Shown here one piece after another: positions 26,061 to 34,666 of a stretch of DNA of 64,000 nucleotides (positions within the stretch are counted from its first letter, which is position 1; the number at the start of each line of letters is the position of its first letter). This stretch comes from Sphingomonas hylomeconis (GTDB taxonomy: Bacteria > Pseudomonadota > Alphaproteobacteria > Sphingomonadales > Sphingomonadaceae): positions 35,327 to 99,326 of the forward strand of contig NZ_JANQBK010000006.1 of assembly GCF_025370105.1 (NCBI RefSeq), written 5' to 3'. The translations under genes were made by a program, and so were the position numbers. The notes below the pieces were generated by a model, which was not told the DNA's origin, did no database searches, and was given only the letters and a program-made list of their open reading frames with translations.

Positions 26061-26167
26061 CTCCCCTCCCTGCAAGGGAGGGGTTGGGGGTGGGTTGGGC
26101 CTTCCCGAAACGCCCCTGTCAGCGCGCGCGTCGACCCACCCCCGGCCCCTCCCTTTCAGGGAGGGGA
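26061..26167. repeat. Family C inverted repeat, 107 bp, between gspE and gspF
   Basis: Arms CTCCCCTCCCTGCAAGGGAG and CCCCTCCCTTTCAGGGAGGG, with GGGGGTGGGTT ... CCGAAACGC ... CCCACCCCC between, matching 17505-17614. As a strong hairpin in the middle of an operon it could reduce downstream expression or stabilise the upstream mRNA. Confidence 0.88.
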
Positions 26168-26181
26168 GCAGTGTTGCCCGA

Positions 26182-27822
26182 TCAGGCACCTGTTTCCGGC
26201 TCCACCACCAACGGCGCTTCGATATCCGCCATGTCACGCCGGGACACGCGCACCGCTTCCTCCGGCGTGGTCTGGCCGTCGCGCACCAATTGCCGCGCTG
26301 CCGAGCCGAGATTGGGGGCGTGCAGGAAGGCGTGGCGGGCAATGATCGATTCGTCGCCGCCGTCGTTGATCAGGCGGCGGATCGTCTCGTCGATGCGGAT
26401 CGCCTCGAACACGCCGATCCGGCCCTTGAACCCGGTATGCGAACACTGTTCGCAACCGACCGGCTCGTACACCACTGCGCCGGGATCGAAGCCGAGCAAT
26501 GCCGAGACCGAGCCGCTTGCCTGGACCGGCTTGCGGCAATGCTCGCACAATTTGCGCACCAGCCGCTGCGCGATCACCGCACGCAGCGTGGAGGCCAACA
26601 GGAACGGCTCGATCTTCATGTCGCGCATGCGCGTGATCGCGCCGACCGCATCGTTGGTATGGACGGTGGACAGCACGAGATGTCCGGTGAGCGAGGCCTG
26701 GACCGCGATCTCGGCAGTCTCCCTATCGCGGATTTCGCCGACCATCACCACATCCGGATCCTGGCGCAGGATCGCGCGCAAACCGGCCGCGAAGGTCAGC
26801 CCGACCTTGGGGTTGACCTGGGTCTGGCCGACGCCGTCCATCGCATATTCGACCGGATCCTCGACCGTCAGGATGTTCGAGCTGCCATCGTTCAGCGTGC
26901 GGAGCGCCGCGTACAAGGTCGTCGTCTTGCCCGAGCCGGTCGGGCCAGTGACCAGCACGATGCCGTTGGGCTCCGACAGCGCCTCCTTCAGGATCGCGTT
27001 GATCGCCGGGGACAGGCCGAGCACGTCCATGTCGATCCCGGCATTGTCCTTGTCGAGAATACGCAGCACGACGCGTTCGCCGGCGCGGCTGGGCAGCGTC
27101 GAGACGCGAACGTCGAGCAGCTTACCGCCCAAGGTCAGGCCGATACGCCCATCCTGCGGCACGCGCCGCTCGGCGATATCGAGCCGCGCCATCACCTTGA
27201 TGCGGCTGACCACGACAGGCGCGACGTGCGGCGGCATGCGCAGCGTCTCGCGCAGCACGCCATCGATGCGCATGCGCACGACGAGGCCGGTCTCGTATGG
27301 CTCGACGTGGATATCGGACACGCCGTTGCGCGCGGCATCGGCGATGATGCCGTTGATCAGGCGGATTGCCGGCGCATCGTCAGCCGTATCGAGCAGATCG
27401 TCCGCGGTCGGCATGTCGCCGGCAAGCATGTCGAGCTCGTCGCCCAGGCCGAGCGTGCCGGCGGCGACCGCCGCGGCCTGGCCGTCCATCGCGTAGCGAT
27501 CGGAGAGCAGGCGATCGAACTCCTCGACGGCGACGAATTCAACATCGAACGGCCGCGCGAGATGACGGCGCAGCTCGAGCAGGACCTTGGGATCGGCCCC
27601 GGCGCGCATCGCGATCGCCGCATGGCTGCCCTCATGCGCCTGCAGCACGACGCCGAAACGGCGCGCAAAGGCATAGGGGATGGCGAGCATTTCCAGCGGC
27701 AGGATCGGCGCGTCGGGGATGATGATCGGATCGACCGTTGCCGCCGCCTCGCTCAGCGCGGCGGCAGCACCCATGCTGAGCGGACCGCCATGCGATGCGG
27801 CGAAATCTCCGGCGACGCTCAT
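26182..27822 (-). CDS. gspE: Type II secretion ATPase GspE
   Basis: 546-aa hexameric ATPase that drives pseudopilus assembly from the cytoplasmic face. Walker A is VTGPTGSGKTTTLYA, the Asp box ILTVEDPVEY, Walker B DPDVVMVGEIRD and the His box LSTVHTND. The tetracysteine zinc module LCEHCRKP ... GCEQCSHTG is present. The N1E region (residues 1-130) contacts GspL. It follows gspD by 67 nt. Confidence 0.97.
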   Translation of the reverse strand: MSVAGDFAASHGGPLSMGAAAALSEAAATVDPIIIPDAPILPLEMLAIPYAFARRFGVVLQAHEGSHAAIAMRAGADPKVLLELRRHLARPFDVEFVAVEEFDRLLSDRYAMDGQAAAVAAGTLGLGDELDMLAGDMPTADDLLDTADDAPAIRLINGIIADAARNGVSDIHVEPYETGLVVRMRIDGVLRETLRMPPHVAPVVVSRIKVMARLDIAERRVPQDGRIGLTLGGKLLDVRVSTLPSRAGERVVLRILDKDNAGIDMDVLGLSPAINAILKEALSEPNGIVLVTGPTGSGKTTTLYAALRTLNDGSSNILTVEDPVEYAMDGVGQTQVNPKVGLTFAAGLRAILRQDPDVVMVGEIRDRETAEIAVQASLTGHLVLSTVHTNDAVGAITRMRDMKIEPFLLASTLRAVIAQRLVRKLCEHCRKPVQASGSVSALLGFDPGAVVYEPVGCEQCSHTGFKGRIGVFEAIRIDETIRRLINDGGDESIIARHAFLHAPNLGSAARQLVRDGQTTPEEAVRVSRRDMADIEAPLVVEPETGA

Positions 27823-27889
27823 GCGCCGGCCTTCCTACGCAGCGCTTCACCGAACGGAAAAAGGAGGGCGGAAGGATTGCGCATCATGC

Positions 27890-30085
27890 TCACTGCCCCT
27901 TCGGACGGATGATCTTCGTCGTGTTGCGCTGGATCGGCACGGCAATGCGCGGATCCTCGATCGCGCCATCGCGTCCGGCCGGCGGGAGCGGCGCCGACGC
28001 GCCGAGATAATCCCGCACCAGCTGGTCGATGCTCGGCTCGGCATCGGGGTTCTGCCCGGCCTGCTGCAACCGCAGATAGCCATAGCGCTGTTCGGTCACG
28101 CGGCGCTGGTCTTCCGCCGAGCGCAGGATCGTCGGTCGAATGAACACCATCAGGTTGGTCTTGTCGCGTTCCTTCGCCTTGGAGCGGAACAGCGCGCCGA
28201 TGCCGGGCAGATCGCCGAGCAAGGGAATCTTCTCGATCGTGCGGCGCTCGCTGTCACTGAGCAGGCCGCCGATCACCGCGATCTGCCCGTCATCGACGGT
28301 CAGCGTGGTTTCGACCTCGCGCTTGTTGAGGATCAGATCGCTATTGTCGCTGGAGACCGGCCCGGCGATGCTCGACACTTGCTGGTGCAGGAAGAGCTTG
28401 ATCGCGCCGGACGAGTTGACCTGCGGCTTGACCTCGAGCTGGATGCCGACATTCTCGCGCTGCACGGTGCGGAAGGCATTGTCGAAATTGTCGGACAGCG
28501 CCTGGCCGGTGGTGATCGGGATCTCCTGGCCGACCAGGATGCGCGCTTCCTGATTGTCGAGCGTGGTGACCGAGGGCGCCTGTAGCAGGTTCGACGTGGT
28601 ATCGCTCTTGATCGCGTTGATGATCGCGCCGAAGATCGCGTCCTTGCCGATGTTGAACGCACCGCCGCCGAAGCCGCCGCTCGCGCCGAGGATCGAGCTG
28701 ATTGCCGACTGCGCCAGCGAATCGCTGATCGTGCTGTTGGTGCTGGTGGTGACCGTGGCGCCGTTGATCGTCGTCGTCGTGGTGTTGAGCGACCGCGCGC
28801 CAAGCGCTCCGGCGATGGTCAGCAGGTTCGGCGCGGAATTGCTGTAGGACGTCGCAAAGCTTGGAATGCCGGTACCAGCGAGGAGCAACTGCACCCCCAG
28901 CTTGCTCGCGGTGGAATCCGACACTTCGGCCACGATCGCCTCGACCAGCACCTGTTCGCGGCGCGTGTCGAGCTGGCGGATCACGTCGGCGAGCTGACGC
29001 TGCACCTCGGCCGGGGCTGCGATGACGATCGCGTTGGCGCCGGCGAAACGCGTCACCACCGAAGCGGTGCGCCCGCCATCGGCGACGATCGCCGCCTGGC
29101 CGGTGCCACCGCTTGCCGCAGACTGCTGCGGTTGCGGCTGCGCCTGTTGCTGGATCACGCTCGGCTGGTTCGCCGCGCTGTTGCCGGTGCCGCCGAAATT
29201 GGAGCGCGACAGCGTGCTGGAGCTGGTCGGCTGGGTCGGCGTCTGGCCGACGAGCTGCTGCAGCACCGGCAGCAACTGCTCGGCATCGGCATTTTCGAGG
29301 AACTGGACCTTGATCTCGGTGCCGTTCTTGGCACGCGCATCGAGATCCTGCGCCACCGCGGCAAGCCGCGCGACGCTCGGCGCGTCACCCCGCAGCGCGA
29401 TCGCATTGGAACTGGTCACCGCGACGACGCTGACGCTGGCGCCGGTGCCGCCCTGCCCGCCCGGCTGCCCGCCGCCGCCGATCAGCGCGGTCAGCGCGGT
29501 GGCGATCTCGCGCGCGCCGGCATTCTTCAATGCGATCACCCGCGTCGCGGCATTGTCGGTATCGATCTGCCGCACGACTTCGCGCACGCGGCGGACATTG
29601 TCCGCGAAATCGACCACCACCAGGCTGTTGCCGCCGCGATTGGCGGTGACGGAGCCCTGCGCGCTGACCAGGGGGCGCACCGTATCGAGCGCCGATGCCG
29701 CATCGATCGAGCGCAGGCGGATGATCTCCGTCACGTACGAGTTGCGTGCCGCACCGCGCGAGCCGATCCGGCTCGGCTGGGCCGCGGCATTATCGGTCGG
29801 CTGGATGCGGAACGCGCCGCCCGAGGTGGGCACCGCGATCAGCCCGTTGGAGCGCAGCGTGGAGAGGAAGATCTCGAAATATTCCGAGCGGCTGAGCGGC
29901 CGATCGGTGACCACCGTCACCTTGCCCTGCACCCGGCTGTCGATGATGAAGGTGCGGCCGGTGACCTTGGCGGCATCGGCGATGAACGCGCGGATATCCG
30001 CATCGCGGACATTGAGCGTGGTCTGCGCGAGCACGGGCCCGGCGAGAAGCGCGGCCAGCAGCGGCGCCAGAATCAGTTTTTTCAT
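27890..30085 (-). CDS. gspD: Type II secretion secretin GspD
   Basis: 731-aa outer-membrane secretin. A signal peptide (MKKLILAPLLAALLAGPVLA) precedes the N0-N3 periplasmic domains (TFIIDSRVQGKVTVVTD; NSLVVVDFADNVRRVREVV), then the secretin barrel with GIQLEVKPQVN and VPLLGDLPGIG-type motif (KIPLLGDLPGIGALF). Gly/Gln/Ser-rich loops at about 215-235 and 290-340 are linkers. It forms the channel for folded exoproteins. Start overlaps the gspC stop by 4 nt. Confidence 0.97.
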   Translation of the reverse strand: MKKLILAPLLAALLAGPVLAQTTLNVRDADIRAFIADAAKVTGRTFIIDSRVQGKVTVVTDRPLSRSEYFEIFLSTLRSNGLIAVPTSGGAFRIQPTDNAAAQPSRIGSRGAARNSYVTEIIRLRSIDAASALDTVRPLVSAQGSVTANRGGNSLVVVDFADNVRRVREVVRQIDTDNAATRVIALKNAGAREIATALTALIGGGGQPGGQGGTGASVSVVAVTSSNAIALRGDAPSVARLAAVAQDLDARAKNGTEIKVQFLENADAEQLLPVLQQLVGQTPTQPTSSSTLSRSNFGGTGNSAANQPSVIQQQAQPQPQQSAASGGTGQAAIVADGGRTASVVTRFAGANAIVIAAPAEVQRQLADVIRQLDTRREQVLVEAIVAEVSDSTASKLGVQLLLAGTGIPSFATSYSNSAPNLLTIAGALGARSLNTTTTTINGATVTTSTNSTISDSLAQSAISSILGASGGFGGGAFNIGKDAIFGAIINAIKSDTTSNLLQAPSVTTLDNQEARILVGQEIPITTGQALSDNFDNAFRTVQRENVGIQLEVKPQVNSSGAIKLFLHQQVSSIAGPVSSDNSDLILNKREVETTLTVDDGQIAVIGGLLSDSERRTIEKIPLLGDLPGIGALFRSKAKERDKTNLMVFIRPTILRSAEDQRRVTEQRYGYLRLQQAGQNPDAEPSIDQLVRDYLGASAPLPPAGRDGAIEDPRIAVPIQRNTTKIIRPKGQ

Positions 30086-30915
30086 TGGCCCGCTATCGTA
30101 AGGGAGAGAGGAATGGTTTCCGTGCCGCGCTCTACCGTCATTGCGAGCGTGCCACCATTGCCGAATTGCGCGGCGAGCCGCTCGATATCGCCGGGACCGC
30201 TCACCGCGCGCCCGGCGATCGCGGTGACGACGTCGCCATCGCGCAGGCCGGCTGCGCGGAACGCCGCGCCGCTGCCTTGCGACCGCACGACGAGCCCGCT
30301 GACCCGCCCGCCATCGACGCGCGGGATGAAACCGATATCCGCCTGGACCTGGGCGAGCTTGATCGCGCCACCGGCAGCGGGCGGCACGGCGCCGGGCAGC
30401 GCGGGGGGCGCGCCGGGCACTGCCGGCACGACCGGCTGGACCGCGCCCGACTGATCGAGGAACAGATCCTCCGCCACGCCGCCCCGATCGACCGTGACGT
30501 GATCGAACGCCACTGCCTTGAGCTTCACCCCGGGCACGATCTCGTCCCCCACCGCCACGCTGATCTGCACGCCGTCCGGCCCGGCGATGATCGCCGAGCC
30601 GCCGCCCACGGCCTCGTCGATGCGCGTGCCGTAGAGCGTGAGTTGCAGCGACGTGACCACTGCCGGTCCGGCGACGGGCGCCGAGCGGAAGAACGGATCG
30701 AAGCCGCGCAGGATCTCAATCGGTGAGCCGGCGACGCCGGGCTGCTCCGGGCGCCAGGCCCCGAGCGGCCCGACCGGCGTGACGATCACCCACAGCAGCC
30801 GCGCGCACTGAACCGCCAGCGCCGCGAGCAATACCAGCTCGAGCGCACTGTACAGGTTGGTGCGCGGCAGGCGCCGCAGCAGGCGGCGCGCGCGGGCGTC
30901 GAGTTCGAGGCGCAT
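30082..30915 (-). CDS. gspC: Type II secretion system protein C (GspC) with PDZ domain
   Basis: 277-aa inner-membrane protein: cytoplasmic Arg-rich start, one helix (ALELVLLAALAVQCARLLWVI), a homology-region domain (LQLTLYGTRID, SAIIAGPDGVQISVAVGDEI), a Pro/Ala linker (PAVPGAPPALPGAVPP) and a C-terminal PDZ domain (GLVVRSQGSGAAFRAAGLRDGDVVTAI). It links the platform to the secretin and selects substrates. It is the first gene of the operon; the 141-nt gap before the hydroxylase gene must hold divergent promoters, but I see no Pho-box-like repeat there. Confidence 0.93.
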   Translation of the reverse strand: MRLELDARARRLLRRLPRTNLYSALELVLLAALAVQCARLLWVIVTPVGPLGAWRPEQPGVAGSPIEILRGFDPFFRSAPVAGPAVVTSLQLTLYGTRIDEAVGGGSAIIAGPDGVQISVAVGDEIVPGVKLKAVAFDHVTVDRGGVAEDLFLDQSGAVQPVVPAVPGAPPALPGAVPPAAGGAIKLAQVQADIGFIPRVDGGRVSGLVVRSQGSGAAFRAAGLRDGDVVTAIAGRAVSGPGDIERLAAQFGNGGTLAMTVERGTETIPLSLTIAGQ

Positions 30916-31056
30916 TGCTGGTGAAATCCCTCCGGTGCCGCTGCTAGAGGCGCAGTGTTACAGTCGCGCGGCGTAAGTGTGAAGGTTTTGCGGCAGCCGC
31001 TGTCCGCGCTAAGCTCCGTATGGAAAAAGCCCGACATCTTTGCCACATAGCGCGGC

Positions 31057-31713
31057 ATGACGACGATTCCCGATTTCGGCTGCGGCCACCCGAGCGAGGC
31101 GATCGTCGCGCACCTGCAGGCGCAGCCGGGCGTGCAGCGCGTGCCCAGCCCCAAGCTCACGCTGTTCCTGCGCAAGGCGTTCCTCGAACCCGCGCTGTGC
31201 GGCCGGATCATCGCGCAGATCGAGGCGCAGCGCCGCCCGTCGACGATTTCCGATGCCAATGGCGATCCGACCTTCCGCACTAGCGAGACCTGCGATCTCG
31301 ACCAGGCAGATCCCGCGGTGCTCGAGATCGAAGCGCGGATCCGCGCCTTTACCGGCCTGTCCGGCGCGCATGGCGAACCGATGCAGGGCCAGCGCTACGG
31401 CGTCGGCCAGGAGTTCAAGGGCCATACCGATTATTTCGAGCCCAATGGCGTGGATTTCGCGCGCTATTGCAGCGTCGCCGGGCAGCGCACCTGGACGGTG
31501 ATGATCTATCTCAACGAGCCCGAGGCGGGCGGCGCGACGCGGTTCAAGACGATCGACAAGATCGTCCAGCCGGAGGTCGGCAAGCTGCTGGCATGGAACA
31601 ATTTGCGGCCCGACGGATCGCCCAACCCCTCGACGATCCACCAGGGCATGAAGGTCCGCGCCGGCGCGAAATACGTGATCACGAAATGGTTTCGCGAGCG
31701 AGCCTGGGGCTGA
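31057..31713 (+). CDS. 2OG-Fe(II) oxygenase, prolyl 4-hydroxylase alpha-subunit-like
   Basis: 218-aa cytoplasmic dioxygenase. Iron ligands His123 and Asp125 (FKGHTDYF) and His195 (STIHQGMKV), and the 2-oxoglutarate-binding Lys205 (AKYVITKWF) are all present. YLNEPEAGGATRF is a strongly conserved P4H stretch. Family members hydroxylate prolines in peptides or proteins; bacterial targets are mostly unknown. It lies alone, divergent from the secretion operon and convergent with the TonB receptor gene. Nearby proline-rich proteins (lipoprotein linker, GspC linker) are conceivable substrates, but this is speculation. Confidence 0.9.
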   Translation: MTTIPDFGCGHPSEAIVAHLQAQPGVQRVPSPKLTLFLRKAFLEPALCGRIIAQIEAQRRPSTISDANGDPTFRTSETCDLDQADPAVLEIEARIRAFTGLSGAHGEPMQGQRYGVGQEFKGHTDYFEPNGVDFARYCSVAGQRTWTVMIYLNEPEAGGATRFKTIDKIVQPEVGKLLAWNNLRPDGSPNPSTIHQGMKVRAGAKYVITKWFRERAWG

Positions 31714-31774
31714 CGCCGGACGGGCGGGCCTGCCGGCCCGGACCCCCGTTCATTGCCCGATCGACCCTGCGTTT

Positions 31775-31807
31775 CCCGTCATCCTGAGCGGCGTTCAGGG
31801 TGACGGG
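31775..31807. repeat. Short family A palindrome, possible bidirectional terminator
   Basis: CCCGTCATCCTGA, six-base loop, TCAGGGTGACGGG: 13-bp arms with one mismatch. It carries the terminal CGTCATCC/GGATGACG-like ends of the longer family A elements and sits in the convergent gap between the hydroxylase and the TonB receptor. Confidence 0.75.
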
Positions 31808-31844
31808 TGGGGAGCGGATGCGTCGCCCCTCCTCACCATCCCGG

Positions 31845-34580
31845 TTACAGCTTGGCGCTCAGCCCGATGGTGAACGTCCGCCCCAGGCGATAGGTGTTGA
31901 CGTCCACCCGCGTACCATCGTCGAACTTCTGGAATTCCTGGAACTTGGTGCCGGTGAGGTTGCGCCCCTCCAGTTTCAGCTCCAGTTCCGCGCCACGCAC
32001 CTTGAACCCCTGGCGGGCGACGATGTCGAGCTTGATGCCGGGCTTTTCGACGATATCGGGCAGGAACCCGCCCGAGATCGGCCCGCGATTGGTCACCCGC
32101 TCGCTGGCATAGGTGAACAGCATGGTAAGCTGCGACACGACGCCGGTCTTGCGATCGATGCCGATCTGCGCGTTGATCAGATGATCGGACTGGCCGGTGA
32201 GCGGTGCGCCGTCGCGGAACAACTGGTTGGCCGGCAACAGCACCGGCACGCCGCTGCCATTCTGGATCGGGCTCGGCACCAGCTCGTCGCCCACCTTCAG
32301 CTTGGACTGCGTATAGGTGTAGTTGGCGATGAGCAGCAGGCGGCGGCCCGCAAAGAAATCGCTGCCGAACGCTGTATCGAGCGGGATATATTTCTGCGCT
32401 TCGAACTCGGCACCGTAGAGATCGGCGGCCGGGGCCGAGGAGAAACCGGTCTGCAGCGGCGAGGTATCGTTGGGGAAAAAGCCGATCTGCTCGATCGGGT
32501 TCTTGATATGCTTGTAGAAGCCCGCAACCGTGACGCGCTGATCACGCGCGAAGAACCATTCGTAACGTGCCTCGGCGTTGGTCAGCTGTGAATCCTTGAG
32601 CTGCGGGTTGCCGAAGAACTGACGATCGGAATCGAAATCGCGGTACAGCTGCGGCGCGAGCTCGCGGAACTGCGGGCGCGCGATGGTCTTCGAGCCGTGC
32701 ACGCGGAACTGCATGTCGGGCGCGAAATTCCACGTCACCGTGGCGGCCGGCAGGAAATAATCATTGTCGAGCGTGGTGCCCTGGAACGACGTGCTGCTGG
32801 TCGTCACTTCTTCCTTCGCCGTCTCGTAGCGCACGCCGACCGTGGCGCGCAGACCGTCGGCGATCTCGCCTTCGAGCTGGCCGTAACCGGCATGAATGCG
32901 CAGCGACGCGTCATATTGCGCCGCGCCATCGGCGCCCGACAGGTTGAACAGGCGGATGCAGCCGCCGCCGTCATTGGCCGCGCAGGCACCGTTGATCGTA
33001 CCGCCGCTGAGCAGATAATCCGGCCGCAGATAGCTGTACGGCGCCGGGAGGGCGGACTGATCGAAGGTACGGTACTGGAAGTTATAGCGGGTCGAGGTGC
33101 GGTCGGTATCGCTGTAATAATAGCCGGCCGAGACCGTGATTGGCCGTGCCGTAGGCAATTTGTAGCTGAGATCGGCCTGGCCGCTGTACAGATCCTCATT
33201 CAGCGCGCTGAAGGCGACAAAGGCGTTTTCGCCAAGACCGTTCAAGTTGTTCTGATAGCGCTGGGCGTTCTGATCGAAACGGTAGCTGAACGAGCGCTCA
33301 TACGGCGAATCGCGCTTGGTATTGGCATAGGAGCCACGCACATCCAGGCCGAGATCGCCGAACTTGAACTCGCCGGTCAGCTGCGTGTCGATCAGCTGGC
33401 GTGCGAACCAGTTGGTGTTCTGCTGCATGATCCGATCGCCGCTGCTGTTCGGATAGACCGTCGCGGTCGCGAGCCGGCCCTGCTTGAGCGTGTCGTGGAT
33501 ATAGACATTGGTCCAGCGCACCTTGTGCTCACCGAAATCGGCGCCGAGGCCGATCAGCCCGTTGGTGACGATGCGGTTGTCGGTCAGCACGGTACGGAAA
33601 TCGCTGCGCAGCGCGCCGCTGGCATCGATCGTGTCCTGCTGCGTCGCTTCGCGCGTGCGGAAGCCGTTGCTGACGCTGCCCGAGGCAATGACGCCGATGC
33701 GTGCGCCGCCGACATCGAAGCTGTGCCCGAGATTGAGTTCGCCGGAGAAATTGGCCGGCAGGTTGTCGCTCTGCTGGAGCAACGTGGTCGGCGCGTTCGA
33801 CATCGAGCCGATCTGCGCTGAACTATATTGCGGTGCGCTGGCGCCGCCGGCCTTGATGAAGCCGGGAACGGTACGCTCGCCGCTGTCATAGCCGAGCCAG
33901 TCGAGGCTGCCGCCGTCATAGACGTAGCCGAGCTGGCCTGTGCTCGCGCTGTCGTAACCGGCCGAGGCGCCGAACGACAGGAAGCTTTCCTCGGGCACGC
34001 CCTTGGTGGTGAGGTTGATCACGCCTCCGCCGAATTCGCCGGGATAATTGACCGAATAGCTCTTCTGCACCAGCGCGCTGGCAACGATGCTGGTCGGGAA
34101 GATGTCGAGCGGCACAGTGCGGCGCAGTGGCTCGGGCGACGGCAAAGGCGAGCCGTTGAGCAAGGACGAGGAATAGCGGTCACCAAGCCCGCGGACGAAC
34201 ACGAAGCCGCTGCCGACGACGCTGAGGCCGGTGACGCGCTGCAGGGCGCCGGCGATATCGCCTTCGCCGGTGCGCGCGATATCGGCCGAGGACAGGACCG
34301 AAATCACTTCCGGCGTGGCGCGGATCGCGTTCGGGATATTGCGCCCAACGACGACGATGTCGGCGCCGGTATCATCACCGGCACCCGGCGTGGAAACTTC
34401 GATCTGCTCTTCCTGCACCTCCGGCGTCTGGCCGGCGGCGGGATCGACCGTGACGGTCGCCGGCGGCGACGCGCTCTGGCCGCCGCCCGTCGACGATCCC
34501 GTCGTCTGCGCCAGCGCGGCCGGCGCGATCAGGCTAGAGGAAAGAAGCAGCAGCGAACCGAATGCTAGTGGCTTGGCCAT
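31845..34580 (-). CDS. TonB-dependent outer-membrane receptor
   Basis: 911-aa receptor: signal peptide (AFGSLLLLSSSLIAPAALAQ), a Ser/Gly/Pro-rich N-terminal spacer, the plug (about 85-220, with GDIAGALQRVTGLSVVGSGF and FVRGLGDRYSSSLLNGSPL), then the 22-strand barrel ending YRLGRTFTIGLSAKL. It would import a ligand using TonB energy. It lies 86 nt downstream of the lipoprotein gene on the same strand, so the two are likely cotranscribed. The ligand is unknown; neighbours suggest a phosphate-related or lipoprotein-bound substrate. The ATG at 34580 is chosen for its signal peptide. Confidence 0.94.
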   Translation of the reverse strand: MAKPLAFGSLLLLSSSLIAPAALAQTTGSSTGGGQSASPPATVTVDPAAGQTPEVQEEQIEVSTPGAGDDTGADIVVVGRNIPNAIRATPEVISVLSSADIARTGEGDIAGALQRVTGLSVVGSGFVFVRGLGDRYSSSLLNGSPLPSPEPLRRTVPLDIFPTSIVASALVQKSYSVNYPGEFGGGVINLTTKGVPEESFLSFGASAGYDSASTGQLGYVYDGGSLDWLGYDSGERTVPGFIKAGGASAPQYSSAQIGSMSNAPTTLLQQSDNLPANFSGELNLGHSFDVGGARIGVIASGSVSNGFRTREATQQDTIDASGALRSDFRTVLTDNRIVTNGLIGLGADFGEHKVRWTNVYIHDTLKQGRLATATVYPNSSGDRIMQQNTNWFARQLIDTQLTGEFKFGDLGLDVRGSYANTKRDSPYERSFSYRFDQNAQRYQNNLNGLGENAFVAFSALNEDLYSGQADLSYKLPTARPITVSAGYYYSDTDRTSTRYNFQYRTFDQSALPAPYSYLRPDYLLSGGTINGACAANDGGGCIRLFNLSGADGAAQYDASLRIHAGYGQLEGEIADGLRATVGVRYETAKEEVTTSSTSFQGTTLDNDYFLPAATVTWNFAPDMQFRVHGSKTIARPQFRELAPQLYRDFDSDRQFFGNPQLKDSQLTNAEARYEWFFARDQRVTVAGFYKHIKNPIEQIGFFPNDTSPLQTGFSSAPAADLYGAEFEAQKYIPLDTAFGSDFFAGRRLLLIANYTYTQSKLKVGDELVPSPIQNGSGVPVLLPANQLFRDGAPLTGQSDHLINAQIGIDRKTGVVSQLTMLFTYASERVTNRGPISGGFLPDIVEKPGIKLDIVARQGFKVRGAELELKLEGRNLTGTKFQEFQKFDDGTRVDVNTYRLGRTFTIGLSAKL

Positions 34581-34666
34581 GGATAATATCCCGATTGGGT
34601 AGATACGGCGAATGCCGGGGCGTGGTGTTCGCCCCGGCATCCGCTGGTCGGCTGGGCGCTAGAGGC

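Noticed and set aside
24832..27912. A 1026-residue open frame antisense to gspF and gspE
   Set aside because: It is the mirror of two well-supported secretion genes; Arg/His/Gln/Asp-rich composition without motifs is typical of antisense frames in GC-rich DNA.
30916..31056. Pho box upstream of gspC
   Set aside because: A single CTGTAAC-like heptamer occurs but it has no partner at 11 nt, unlike the array at 36417-36476.
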